DNA of 64,000 nucleotides from Dipteris shenzhenensis (GCA_047967505.1 CM106538.1); one strand, 5' to 3'; positions 10,166-21,709 are shown, counted from the first letter of the stretch. Numbers and translations are program-made. The notes: a model not told the origin generated them from the sequence alone.

Positions 10166-11806
10166 TGCACGTAGAGATAGGGTTGTATGTAGCAAGGTGC
10201 TTAGTAGTGTTCGACATTCCTATGCTTCTATTAAGCATACGAACTCCAGTGATGCCTTGGCAGCACGTCGTGCTATTGTGGCTACCATTAGTAGACCTCC
10301 TATGATAGGCCATGTGCGTACCGCTTCACGTCTTCTTCAGATTGCACCACGCACATTGCGAGCAGGCATGATTAGGAGGCAGAGTCTAGAGGATAGTGAG
10401 ACTGATGCTCTTTGGGCTTCGAGTGGTCATGCACCTCGCAGCGATCGATTGTTGGATGATTCCACTAGGTCCTTCATACAACAGTTTTGGGAGGAGCATT
10501 GCAGAGCATCCCCGGTGTTCAAGAAGGCATTGCAGAAGAGGGTGTCACGCGGTGTGTACATTGAGCATGGTGCATGTTTTTTGGAGTGTACCCAGACTGA
10601 GTTGTACACTCAGTCTGTAGAGGCGCACCCAGAGTTCAGGATTGGGCAGAGGTCATTTGAGCGATGCTCTCAGGAGCGTGACACATGCTGTTGTCGCTAC
10701 CATGTGGATTTTGGATTGATGTATGACGTATTCCGTTCCCTTGATGGTCATAGGGGAGTGGTTCCTACTAGCCCTCGCAACTTCATTCATTCCATATTGT
10801 GTACACGAGATGGTGATGCTTTATTCCACTCCCTTGATTGTGTGGAAGGCAGGTGTACTTTGTGTGGTGACTTTGCTAGAGTGCCACGAGTTGCACTAGA
10901 TACTTGTGATGTGCAGATGGTTCGTTGGCAGCAGTATGAGTTCAGTACCTTGACATTAGATGGTGGTGCACAGTCGAGGAGGTTGTAGCTTGTGGGGAAG
11001 GAGACACCACGTGTTGTATTCATTGACAGTTTTCGAGGGAAGTTGTACCGCTACATATGCCACTCGCACACTGTGAAATGGGAGGATCGTCAATTCCGTG
11101 CATGTTTGAGGACATTTCCTACAAGGGTGGTTGTCTCAGTGGTGGACTTTGCGGAGAATTACACCTTTGCACCACAGCATGAGATCCAATCAGAGTATTA
11201 TTTCTCCGAACAGGTGACGTGTGATTGAGTATTGATTTTTTTATGGCCTCATTATATTGAATTATTTCAATAGTCATATTTTTTTTCAATGCCATATTGC
11301 AGGTTGCTATATTTGTGCACATTAGCTATCGTCATGCACAGGCTCATGTGGATAGCATTGATAGCACCATGGACTCATGCATCATTGTGCGAGAGTATCA
11401 CTTCTACATTAGTGATGATCGATCGCATGATGCCCATTTTGTGCAGCATTGCTTCACTTTGCATGATAGTTTCTTGAGGGATCATGGTGTCACATGGCAG
11501 CGGCGCTGGATCTGGTCAGACAACTGTGGTGGTCAGTTCAAATCCGCTAGACAGTTTTATTGGTTCTGTAGATGGCACCGTGAGACAGGCATTCCGATCA
11601 CATGGAGCTACTTCGAGACAGGGCACGGTAAGGGAGAGCATGATGGTGCAGGTGCTTGCGTGAAGCGTGCTTTGCATCGATACCAGTTGCGTCACACTGC
11701 CGATCGCTTCAAGGATGCACATGATGTGGTGCGGTGGTGCAGCCAGCACTTATCCACTAATGCTATCCACTTTAAAATGCATTTGAAATTTAGAAATATT
11801 TTATAA
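10146..11806 (+). pseudogene. DDE-type transposase, one in-frame stop, one intron
   Basis: The frame from 10146 stays open to a TAG at 10986-10988, then continues in the same frame to 11213. An intron (11214-11302) is spliced in phase 0 and coding resumes at 11303. Visible parts: a Cys-rich zinc-binding-like stretch (DTCCCRYH, then CVEGRCTLCGD), and a strand ending VVDFAENY with candidate first acidic D at 11145-11147. Then IWSDNCGGQFKS (second D at 11519-11521) and FETGHGKGEHDGAGACVKRAL, with candidate third acidic residues at 11615 (E) and 11642 (D). This order matches a DDE fold. Beyond about 11770 the frame runs into the AT satellite, so the true C-terminus may be lost. The start is uncertain because upstream frames are shifted. 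It would catalyse cut-and-paste movement; this copy is inactive because of the stop. Confidence 0.78.
11214..11302 (+). other. Transposase intron (89 bp, GT-AG)
   Basis: The donor is gaacag|gtgacg and the acceptor ttgcag|gttgct, after a T-rich tract. Removing it joins SEQ to VAIFVHISYR in frame and bypasses the stop at 11226-11228. Confidence 0.75.
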
Positions 11807-13340
11807 TTATAAATAGATGAATTAAAAAAACAAAATATATACATTTTCACATTTTAAATAAAAAATTACGTAATTAAAAAAAATTATTTTAAAAAAATTT
11901 AAAATGCATTTGAAATTCTGAAATATTTTATAATTAGATTACATTTTCCTTTAAACTCTTATTTTCTTTTTTTTTCAAAGATCATTTTTAAAAATAAAAT
12001 TTAAACGTTTTTTTATTTATATAAAAATAGCACTAATTTAAAAAACAACTTTAATCTCTTTTTTTTAAAGATGATTTTCAAAAATAAAATATTTACATTT
12101 TCACATTTTAAATAAAAAATTACGTAATTCCAAAAAAAAATAAAAATACTTTAAAATGCATTTGAAATTTAGAAATATTTTATAATTATAAATATATGAA
12201 TTTAAAAAACAAAATATATACATTTTCAAATTTTAAATAAAAAATTACGTTATTTGAAAAAATTATTTAAAAAAAATTAAAATGCATTTGAAATTCTGAA
12301 ATATTTTATAATTAGATTACATTTTCCTATAAACTCTTATTTTCTTTTTTTTCAAAGATTATTTTTAAAAATAAAATTTAAACGTTTTTTATTTAAATAA
12401 AAATAGCACTAATTTAAAAAATAACTTTAATCTCTTTTTTTTTAAAAGATGATTTTAAAAAACAAAATATTTACATTTTCACATTTTAAATAAAAAATTA
12501 CGTAATTCCAAAAAAAATAAAAAAACTTTAAAATGCATTTGAAATTTAGAAATATTTTATAATTATAAAAAGATGAATTAAAAAAACAAAATATATACAT
12601 TTTCACATTTTAAATAAAAAATTACGTAATTAAAAAAATTATTTAAAAAAATTTAAAATGCATTTGAAATTCTGAAATATTTTATAATTAGATTACATTT
12701 TCCTGTAAACTCTTATTTTCTTTTTTTTTCAAAGATCATTTTTAAAAATAAAATTTAAAAGTTTTTTTATTTAAATAAAAATAGCACTAATTTAAAAAAT
12801 AACTTTAATCTCTTTTTTTTTAAAAGATGATTTTCAAAAACAAAATATTTACATTTTCACATTTTAAATAAAAAATTACGTAATTTCACAAAATAAATAA
12901 AAATACTTTAAAATGCATTTGAAATTTAGAAATATTTTATAATTATAAATAGATGAATTAAAAAAACAAAATATATACATTTTTAAATTTTAAATAAAAA
13001 ATTACACAATTTAAAAAAAAATATTTAAAAAAAATTTAAAATGCATTTGAAATTTTGAAATATTTTATAATTACATTACATTTTCCTATAAACTCTTATT
13101 TTCTTTTTTTTTCAAAGATCATTTTTAAAAATAAAATTTACACGTTTTTTTATTTAAATAAAAATAGGACTAATTTAAAAAATAACTTCAATCTCTTTTT
13201 TTTTAAAGATGATTTTAAAAAACAAATTATTTACATTTTCACATTTTCAATAAAAAATTACGTAATTCCAAAAAAAAATTAAAAAAACTTTAAAATGCAT
13301 TTGAAATTTAGAAATATTTTATAATTATTCCTATAAACTA
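11770..13340. repeat. AT-rich satellite, about 4 units of 377-382 bp
   Basis: The word ctttaaaatgcatttgaaat marks unit starts at 11770, 12149, 12526, 12906 and 13288. Each unit holds a second, half-unit copy of the aatgcatttgaaatt word about 125 bases in, and ends in tacgtaattcc-like sequence. The last unit is truncated. The transposase frame ends inside the first unit. The open frame at 13055-13282 is a shadow. Confidence 0.92.
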
Positions 13341-13495
13341 AAATTTAAATAAATTTTCACAAAAAAAAAATGCTACATAAAAAAAACCTTACCTGGACTC
13401 TCCGTCCATCTCTGTCGTTGTCAGTCAGTCGCTCTCCGTCACTGGCTCAATTCCGTCGACCTCCCGTAAATCCATCGATTTTGATGAGGAGGAGC

Positions 13496-14152
13496 TCGAT
13501 CAAGGTATGAAGAATGAGGGGGGGTCCCTCTCTTTATATACGAAAATTTAGGGTTTCCCTACCTCGATCGAGGTATTTCACATGCAACATACATAGCGAT
13601 ACATATACCTCGATTGAGGTCTATACATGCCACGATACCTCGATCGAGGTATTTTACATGCCACATATACATCGCTCCGTCATACCTCTATACCTCGATC
13701 GAGGTATTTGACATGCCACATACACATCGGTCCATCTACATCGATCGAGGTATGGACCTACCACGATACCTCGATCGAGGTATGTCAGCAGCCAACCAGA
13801 TGCCACATACCTCGATCGACGTATTGGACACGCGGCCAAGTCATCGGTCCAGCATACCTCGATCGAGGTATGTCAACTGCCCTGTCGAATGGTTTTTACC
13901 TTGATCGAGGTATATGACACGATCGAGATCAAGGTATGTGGACTTGCCAATACCTCGATCGAGGTATAGCTGGATTGCCACGATACCTCGAACGACGTAT
14001 AGGTGGCTTGTATAGGTGGCATGCCATGAGACCTCGATCGAGGTATAGGCTCGGTTCGGTGAAAAAAGTCCAGGATCTTGATCGAGGTATTGGCTTGGCT
14101 CGGTTGTCCTCATGTGTGATTTTCATTGGATATAATACCTCGATTGAGGTAT
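13496..14152. repeat. Right palindrome array (about 15-16 copies)
   Basis: TACCTCGATCGAGGTA and near variants recur at irregular spacing of 20-60 bases, for example at 13561, 13636, 13690, 13768, 13855 and 13951. Some copies have decayed on one side only (cgatcgacgta, cgatcaaggta). The array ends about 70 bases before the right terminal inverted repeat. Open frames across it encode LDRGI-type repeats and are artefacts of the palindrome. Confidence 0.9.
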
Positions 14153-14220
14153 TGCAGACCGAAGCAAAACCTTTGTATTTTCACTGGAGCAGGTGTCACA
14201 CTCACCCGAAAGTGGTCCGG

Positions 14221-14250
14221 AAGTGGACACCCCTTAGCTTGCTACCTCCC
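14221..14250 (-). repeat. Right terminal inverted repeat
   Basis: Reads aagtggacaccccttagctt and on to acctccc, the reverse complement of the left end with one substitution and one inserted C. It is followed directly by TAAT. Confidence 0.88.
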
Positions 14251-16020
14251 TAATTTGCCATAAAAAATTCTACTTCCTCACCCTTTTTGGAAATCTCAAC
14301 ATGTATTTCTTGGGCCTTTTCTACTGCTGCTATACTGCCACAAGCTTTCTAGCTACAAATAGCTATGAGGGCATCTAGAGAGATGTCCTCTAGTTGTAAC
14401 TATACAAAATAGTTCACAGTGCTTCCTTTCCAAGCCCAATTTAGCATATCTTGAAATAAGTGTGTTCTATGAGACTACACCTTGAACTAGCAACCTATCA
14501 AACACTTCCTATGCTTTTGAAAGCAAGCCATATTAGGGCCATATTTTGCATACATATCATTCAAAATGTTGCCCAAAAACAACTCTCTTTCTAACCCCTT
14601 TCTAGAAATTTCACCACATTTTTTTATGCCCTTGTATATAACACTATGATGCCACAAGCTTTCAAGGTGCAAGCAAAATGCAAGGGTGTATAATGATATG
14701 CCCTTCAGCTGCATTTATTTGAATCAATTCGGTGCTTTCTCACCAAGCTTATGCTCTATATATCCTGCAATAAGTGCAATCCAAGAGACTACATTGTGAA
14801 TTGGTAAACTTGTCAAACACCTTCCATGCTTTTGCAAGAAATCATATCAACCAAGGTGCCTTAAGGGTGCTTTACAATCCCTGTTTGACAATTTCAACAT
14901 ATAATTATATGCCCTTGTCTACCACTCCTATGCTACAACACCATTTCAGGTAGCAAACAAATGAGGTAGTATTCAGACAGAGAGACACCATTAAATTACA
15001 TCCGCTTAAAACAATTCAGTGCTTCCTTACCAAGCCCATGTTCAAAGTTTCTTACAATTAGTGCATTCCATAAAAAGCTGTCTTCAACTAGTAGTTTGCC
15101 AAATACTTACCATGCTTTTGCAAGTGAACCACATGTGGCATATTAGCAAGATCTAGTTCCAACCCCTTTCTAGCAATGTCATGTATTTATTTTTTCATGG
15201 CCCTTGCCTATGCGTCCTATGCTACCACAAGCTTTCAAGCTGGACATAGATGTCATGGCATTTGGAGAGAACACCCTCCAGTTGCATCTACTCAAAAAAA
15301 TTTAGTGCTTCCTTACCATGCCTTATTTTCAGCCTTTTTTCAGCAATCCTACCATTAGACAATTCCATGACACCACATCTTGACCTAGAAGCTTTGCCAA
15401 ACACTTCCCATGCTTTTGTAAGTGAGCAAGTGAGCCACACATGGCATACATATCAGTGAAGGTACTGCCAACAACAAAATCTCTTCTAGCCTCATTCTAG
15501 CAATCTCATCAGGTATTGCTTAACTATTTTCTACCACTCCTATGTTGCCACAAGCTTTGAAGCTAGAGACAAATATGACATCATTTGTGGGGATGCCCAA
15601 CATTGCATCTGTTTACAATAGTTCAGTGCTTCCTCACCAAGTCCATTGCAAACAAGGTGCCACCAATAAAATGGCCTATCTCCAACCCCTTCCTAGTGAT
15701 CTCAGTGTGTATTTGTCTGCCCTTGTCTATGGCTCCTATCCTACCATAAGCTTTTAAGCTATAAACAAATGTAATAGTATGTGGAGAGATGCCCTCTAGT
15801 TGCATTTGTTCAAAATAGCTCAATGCTTCCTTACCAACCCCATGTTCAACATACCCTACAATTAGCACAATCCTGGAAACTACATTGTGAACTAGTAGCT
15901 TGTCCAACAATGCCCATGCTTTTGCAAGCAAGCCACATTTGGCATACATATTGACCAAAGTGCTACCAATAAATAGGTCTCTTTTCAAACCATTTTTGGG
16001 AATCTCAGCATAAATTTCTT
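14251..16020 (-). pseudogene. PPR pseudogene, 5' repeat array
   Basis: The minus strand carries several decayed PPR repeats. The clearest is 15623-15988: FIGSTLVNMYAKCGLLAKAW, then NVVSRIVLIVGYVEHG, then FEQMQLEGISPHTITF and GRQIHTEITRKGLE. Others lie near 14487-14714 (MYAKYG, ISRKGLERELFLGN) and 15080-15480. Stops and frame changes are frequent. PPR proteins bind organelle RNA; this one is dead. It continues across the transposon at 7190-7748. It also forms the outer half of the left arm of the inverted duplication, with its partner at 26500-27500. Confidence 0.85.
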
Positions 16021-18200
16021 AGGCCCCTTCTTAATTTTTTAGTAAACAAAAAATACTAAACAAAATAGCACAAGACACCAAAATACCAAAAGACATACAT
16101 GCAATTGACTCAAAAAGTTGGTGGCCAAAATCACGAACTAGATCAACATGAAAAGGCCTATAACTATTTTTACATTAAAAAAAGTACAAGCTTGGCACAT
16201 GCCTCTCAAAAATTGATGCATCACAAGACAACCCAATTATAAATTACTAAAATACAACAAAATGTTAGAACCTATCAAGTGAGGGCCTGATATATTGTGT
16301 GAATATGATAGTCAAACCAACCTTTCAACCAAACAAATCCCCTGCTTTGCCATAACATACATGATAGTCAAACCAACCTTTCAACCAAACAAATCCCTTG
16401 CTTTGCCATAACATACATTAAAAAAACTTGTGTGAGTATAAATCATCTTTAATTATATGGAGAGGATATACAAGTGAGTTAGCACAGAGACTATCTCATA
16501 ATATAAATGCTGTAGATAAGCTCTGAGCCAATTTTGTAGTGCTTGGCAAGCACACCAGCACATCCATTTCAGCACACCTAACATAACATAAATGTTGTAA
16601 ACAAGCCGTCATCCAATTTCGTAATGCTTAGCAAGCACACCAGCACATCTATTTCAGTCATAGTAACATCACAATACTTCTAAAAATTTTGAATGACTTT
16701 AATAGCTACATACTCCTACTCCTTACAATCCCAACATTCCAATATTCTTCCAAATGTCTCGGGATGTACGATACTATCACTTATAATCCCAATCTTACAA
16801 GTTAGCTCGTAAAATAGATGGCCAGCCATAGGTTTCCATTAAACCTAAAAATTAGATGTATTCCAGTTAAGGGGACTCTTGCACCTACTATTCTAAATAG
16901 TTGCCCCTTGAATGTGATTGCAAGGTGCTCAGTAATTTCAATCATTTTAACAAATAACACTAATGAATAAGAAGAGGTTATACTTGTGTAGAAGGCTCAC
17001 ATCATGTAACACCACTATAGCACTTGAGAAATTCCATGCCCATCCTTCTCAATAACCCCGGGGGGTTTACTATGTGAAACCCGCTATATCACATGTGTTC
17101 AAAAGAAGGGATTTAAAGTACCCCTTATACCACACCTATATGTGAAATTTTTGTAACTCCTTAAGCAAATACAATCCCTTCTATTGAACTCATGTGCTAT
17201 CTTACATATTGTTTGGTGAACTCCCGAGGTCACTAACTCCACATGAATTAATTGAATCTAAAGCCCTCACTCTCATGAACCAAACCAAACTACCCTCCTC
17301 ACAAACAAAGTAACTCAAGAAAACAGGAGACCAAACCAAGATCATTAACCAAGCTAAGAAGCAAACTCCAAGAGTGTCTTTTAAATTAATGCTATGTAGA
17401 AATCCATGTATTCCATTCAAAGAAATTTGAACAAATGCACAAAAGGAAGGAACAAGAAGCCTCGAGTCCAAACAAAGTAATGTACCTTCCACCATCTTGC
17501 TGAGAATTTTGTCTACAAGAGCCATGTGCAATAGAGACAACAATCTGAATTCAAGGTCAAATAATGAATCTTGTAATGCTCTAGTGCACAAACACTTCAA
17601 TGCAAAATGGAAGCCATACCAGATAGAGACCCTATGCTTTCCAAAAAACTTCCAATGATGATGGACAAAGAAATAGTTTCCTCGATACATCAAGCAAACC
17701 AAGGAAAAACTTAAATCTTAAGGCAACATATCACTTATCATTTTAACCTTAATCCACAAAAACAGTTCCAAGTTAAGAACAACATCTTATATTTCAAATT
17801 AGGCTACCAACATCATGCCAAAATACTCGAATTAACAAGTGGTGGCATTACAGTGAGATGTTATATTTTCTCCAAGCTCAAATGTGTAGTGCCCAACTTT
17901 CTCGTCTCATCAGGCCAAGGATGGGATTGACCTTAGGCAGATTCATATAGGGGTAAAGGGGAGCAGGACCCAATAGCATTGCCCCCCCTTTCACGCTCGT
18001 TCTACCCAACTGGGCCTGCACACAGCCAACAATCATCACGCTTGAAACTTTAACCACTAAAACCCTATCCACTGCCCCACTCAAGGCCTTTCATATTCCC
18101 CTTGAGGCCATGGTAGCCTTGATTAAAGAGACTAGGTCGATCAAACCATGCCGTGCAAAAGTCTTTCCTACTAGACCTAGCCAAGCTAGCTACTTGAATG
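16021..18200 (-). repeat. Inverted duplication, left arm: PPR 5' flank
   Basis: The reverse complement of this stretch matches 24280-26500 through long diverged blocks. Examples are the segment around 16160-16260 (catgaaaaggcctataac, acaagacaacccaatt) against 26276-26400, and the catggtagccttgattaaag block at 18106-18126 against 24350-24370. The 166-residue open frame at 17202-17702 (LEFRLLSLLHMALVDKIL) has a similar but broken counterpart near 24840-25028. I do not recognise it and cannot tell whether it was ever coding. Confidence 0.78.
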
Positions 18201-18845
18201 ACCAAACCAAATAAATCTGCCCCTGATTCTATGAGTAGTAGAATCACTAAAAAATTAATGATTCATGAGGACTTCTGTTGACCACTAGTCAAAAGTCTAT
18301 CAAGGCAACCATGGATGGGGCCTGGGGTGCCAACTCAATATGTAGTATGTCACTACCCTCGTCCAAAGTCCAAGGTATGGGGGGACAAGGTCCATATATA
18401 ATATGGATGGATTTCCTTTAAAATCTTCAAGTATGCAAGGGAAAAACATGAAAATTTCATGTCCCCCCTCCCACAAAATATAAGGTATATACCTTTAAAA
18501 ATGTGCAAGATTTTAAGATTTGTACATATTTTTCATAATATGTGAGGCCGAAGGGGGGGGGTCTTTTGGATGAGGGAGGGTAAAACAAAAAATACACTAA
18601 AATAGGAAAACCCATCTCCTTTCAAATTAATGTAGCCTTTTCATGTGTTACCCAAATTTCAAAGTGTAAAGACATATTTGAAGCTCTTTTAGTGTCGAAC
18701 ACAACCTTGTTAACTTGAATAATTCCTACTCATGGCATATTGCTAAATTCATCTCATACTCAAGATTTTGATAGGTTTTCTTACTAAAGGGAGTTGACGC
18801 CCCAAGGGATGGGGGAAGGACGAGAATAGGGGAGCGAAGGTGGGG
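18201..18845. other. No recognisable gene
   Basis: Intergenic sequence with G-runs near 18548-18556 and 18370; no coding signal. Confidence 0.5.
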
Positions 18846-18859
18846 GGGTGGAGACTCAA

Positions 18860-19111
18860 GGGGTGCATTACTAATAAATCCCAGGTATCACGTGCATTCA
18901 AGGGGTATTTAAAAGACCCCTCAACTAAAATTTCCCCCCCAATAAAACCACCCCTCTTTACTTATGAACTAACAAATTTTTTTCTAAATTTGAATTAAAA
19001 AACCCCTCCTATTATTGTAATCCTATTAATTTTTTTCTAGAAGTGGGATTAAAATACCCCACCTTTTGAATGCATGTGGTACACTAAAATTTTTAGAGGT
19101 GAACCCCCTGA
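18860..19111. mobile_element. MITE, 252 bp, 14-bp flanking repeat
   Basis: The ends are inverted relatives: the left starts GGGGTGCATTACTAATAAAT with tatcacgtgcattcaagg inside, and the right end read backwards gives gtaccacatgcattcaaaag. Both ends carry ggggtatttt-like runs. The element is flanked by gggtggagactcaa at 18846-18859 and 19112-19125. A second family member lies at 58111-58360. Confidence 0.72.
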
Positions 19112-19125
19112 GGGTGGAGACTCAA

Positions 19126-20250
19126 TGGAGAGAGGGCTGGCAGAAGAGGGCAATAAAAGAATAAAGGCAAGGGGCAAGGTAGTAAATCATAAGAATCAAC
19201 ACCTGAGAAGTAGATGAAGCTCACAGTGACCAACAAAAACTAGACAGTTTGACAATTCATGGAGGAGATTGTCATTCCCTAAAAATGTATCTAATATAAA
19301 AAAACATGTGACACATGGCTCAAGGAGAAAAAAGCATTTCATTTCATGGCACCATGCTACCTACCTAAAAGGTTTGAAGTTCCTTGTATGTATATATCAC
19401 AATCACTTCCTAAGAGTATCCAAGAATAGAGTGCTTATAAGACCACAATATTTGGAGGACAAATGGGTCCCACATGGAATAAGGATTCCCATTGGATAGC
19501 TATGGGTCTCATCCACTAGCTGAGACAAGGAGAGCTACACTAGGCACAGCTAGAGAGCAGCGGATCTACAAGCTATACACATTCGAGGAGCACATTCTAT
19601 GTGCATGCCCAGTCTACGATGAGGTTCATGGACAATATCACTCCAATATTACTACCTCTTCGACAAGAGACATGGGTTTGGACTACTTTTTTAACCAATG
19701 CATTTTCATGATTCGGTGTGCCTCAACCTTTCCACGATCATAGAGAGACTCTATTGTGATTGATCAAATAGGATGAGGTGATAGGAACACAAGAGATAAA
19801 GCTAGATCGGAGATAGTGGCATGTCATAGACTTTATCCATTTGAGTCAGCAGAGGGTACATTGGAGTGGACGAGGAAGAGCTAGCCAATGTGAGGGAAGA
19901 GTGGATTAGTAGGAAGAAGAGACAAGAAGCGATGGAGTCATAGCCACATAGATCATGCACAAAATAGAGACAAACTAGAACATGTATGATGGTCTAATCT
20001 ATCGCGCCTCTGCTCTAACTTAGACCATCAAGGTGTAGGTATCACTCTGGATATGACCTATGGAGTATAGAGATCATGGAGGCCAAGCTTCCCACAACAC
20101 TAAGAGATGCCCTAAGAGAGATATCCTCGTATCCTAGCGGAGGAGTGCCAAGGCACCAAGATCATAGTTGAGTAAATCTCGTATTTTCTCTTAGGATTTA
20201 GATTAGTTTTGAATTTTGACTTTCTTAGTATAGCACTTCATGAGCCGTTA
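19126..20250. other. Degenerate sequence, possible RT-tail zinc-finger relic
   Basis: On the plus strand 19492-19743 reads RIYKLYTFEEHILCACPVYDEVHGQY. This resembles the Cys/His segment that follows the RT domain in some LINEs (pattern EEHxLxxCPxY). No RT or endonuclease motif was found nearby, so this is a weak call. The rest shows nothing recognisable. Confidence 0.3.
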
Positions 20251-20270
20251 ACTCTCTCTCTCTCTCTCTC
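20251..20270. repeat. (CT)10 microsatellite
   Basis: Uninterrupted ct dinucleotides at the edge of the low-copy stretch. Confidence 0.95.
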
Positions 20271-20294
20271 AACGTTTCCTGTCCTCTTCCGTTT

Positions 20295-20964
20295 TCATCC
20301 CTCTTCATTTACTCCACAACTGATAGCTGTCGCCAAATTACTTTTTTTGGTTGAGGGACAGTAAGAGACAAAGGCTCCGCGCAATATTGTGTTGGTGAGT
20401 GATTTATGCAGTGTGCTTCGAACTCGCTTCGAATGCATTTGTTTGTCAAGTGATAGAGTGGGAGAATTGTGTCGCATGAGAAAGGCTTTGACAAACCAAG
20501 TTTTACAGCAATGGAGCCCTTGTGTTAACTCAACTGGAGCCAAGATTTGAGAAGAAATAGCCATGCCGCGACATGCAAAGCTGCAGGCCTGCATCCGCAA
20601 GGGATTAAACCTGCCATGAATCGAGAGGCTGGAAGAAGCCACGACATGCACTTGCTGCGCATCTCACGATTTTGTCGAAGAAGAAAGCAATCAATCGATC
20701 CAGCATCCCTTAAACCTCTTATCAACCTCTTGGGCATTGGCAGACGGTTGGCCTCCACACACACTGAGCTTTCTCATGACCTTGATCATCTAGTTGATGA
20801 TCTCCGCCATTGTTTGAATCACAGACATTACTGCTTCTGCTCTGTCTCTTCGATGCTAGTATTTGAACAGCCCTCTCGTCCTCTTCCCGTGTGGAGGCTT
20901 TTGGCCTAACGGCAGATTGTGGCCCCAGCTCGTCTTTGCTCCGTGGCCTGCATAGCCTGGACAC
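20295..20964 (-). other. Unassigned low-copy stretch with overlapping minus-strand frames
   Basis: Base composition is less AT-rich than the flanks and no repeat was noticed. On the minus strand a frame starting near 20820 reads MAEIIN, a stop, then MRKLSVCGGQPSANAQEVDK and on to a Leu/Trp-rich tail. It is broken by the stop and I recognise no family. A non-coding transcript or decayed exon is possible. Confidence 0.25.
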
Positions 20965-21454
20965 CTCATTCGAGATTCCAATAAAGAATCAAACAGTTGG
21001 GGATCGAGGACAGTTGTATCTTTCCTTTATACATAATCAAATTCAGAGCGAGCCCTATCTGTCCATTATACATAATTACCAAAAACACAGCGAGCCTTGC
21101 TGCAAATTACTGTCTGAGGATCGTGGGGATCGACTAAGAACCAAGCCCATCATTTAGCAAATTTGTCTAATGAAAACGGAGGAAGCATATGACAATAAAC
21201 ATTCGCCATACCGTAATATCTGTAGAAACCGTATCTACAATATGGAGGAAGTATATAAGCTCCTGGCCGGTCAGGCTTGCGTTGCGTGCTTTGATTCCCC
21301 GGCTTCGGCCTTTGAATTCGTTTCTGTTTCGACTTCTTATCAGGCTGGCTTGGAATAAACCTGGCAAGAAAATAAGTACATGAAAGTCTTGCAGACGAAT
21401 GCCAGCGAAAGCTACTTATTCGTAGAACGAGGGGTCTTGTGTCGTGCAGTAGAA

Positions 21455-21709
21455 TTACGTCAAGATTGGCAACGCTCCAGTTGTCAACGGCTGAAGCTTG
21501 TCTGCAAGCCTGTTTAGAATCCATTCAAGCTGCTTCGTATCTTCTTCGATGCCTGTTGGATCTATCCTGGTCCTTTCAAGTGCAACAGTGCTTTCATCAA
21601 TAGTGGTTAGACTGTCTGCTGATGCAGGCTGGCTTACTTTTGCCTCTTCAGACTCTGAGCTCGTTTTAATAGAGTTCTTGACGCTTCGACGAGACGGCAT
21701 ATGCGCCAT
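21455..21709 (-). CDS. Hypothetical 84-residue protein (weak)
   Basis: ATG at 21707-21709 opens MAHMPSRRSVKNSIKTSSES and closes at 21455. The product is hydrophilic: a Ser/Thr/Glu-rich first half, then a helical-looking end (EEDTKQLEWILNRLADKLQ). Composition is more protein-like than the surrounding frames, and the stretch shows no transposon similarity that I can see. It could be an exon of a larger minus-strand gene or chance. No signal peptide or membrane segment. Family not recognised. Confidence 0.3.
   Translation of the reverse strand: MAHMPSRRSVKNSIKTSSESEEAKVSQPASADSLTTIDESTVALERTRIDPTGIEEDTKQLEWILNRLADKLQPLTTGALPILT

Larger units (their letters stand above)
7749..14250 (+). mobile_element. 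6.5-kb DNA transposon, candidate Sola-like, with palindrome arrays
   Basis: Bounded by terminal inverted repeats of about 30 bp starting GGG (7749-7777 and 14221-14250) and flanked on both sides by TAAT (7745-7748, 14251-14254). Removing it restores a continuous PPR repeat in the host sequence, which independently confirms both ends. Contents in order: a 17-bp hairpin, a CCACATCA-rich array, a left palindrome array, a decayed transposase on the plus strand with one intron, a 380-bp-period AT satellite, a right palindrome array. The DDE-like signature resembles a family widespread in animals and some plants. A 4-bp target duplication with G-rich termini fits the Sola superfamily as I recall it, but I could not compare sequences. 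Confidence 0.85.

Noticed and set aside
10146-10988. Independent 280-residue host gene
   Set aside because: The frame continues in register past its TAG into the catalytic region and lies within transposon boundaries.
9064-14152. CRISPR-like repeat-spacer array
   Set aside because: Regular palindromic repeats with spacers look superficially similar, but the repeats are 16 bp, the left spacers are themselves repeats, the genome is eukaryotic, and the arrays lie inside a transposon.
13514-14253. Several overlapping proteins with LDRGI repeats on both strands
   Set aside because: They are the palindrome TACCTCGATCGAGGTA translated in different frames.
17202-17702. 166-residue minus-strand gene
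   Set aside because: Counterpart in the right arm is full of stops, no domain is recognised, and codon composition is not convincing; kept only as a note within the arm.
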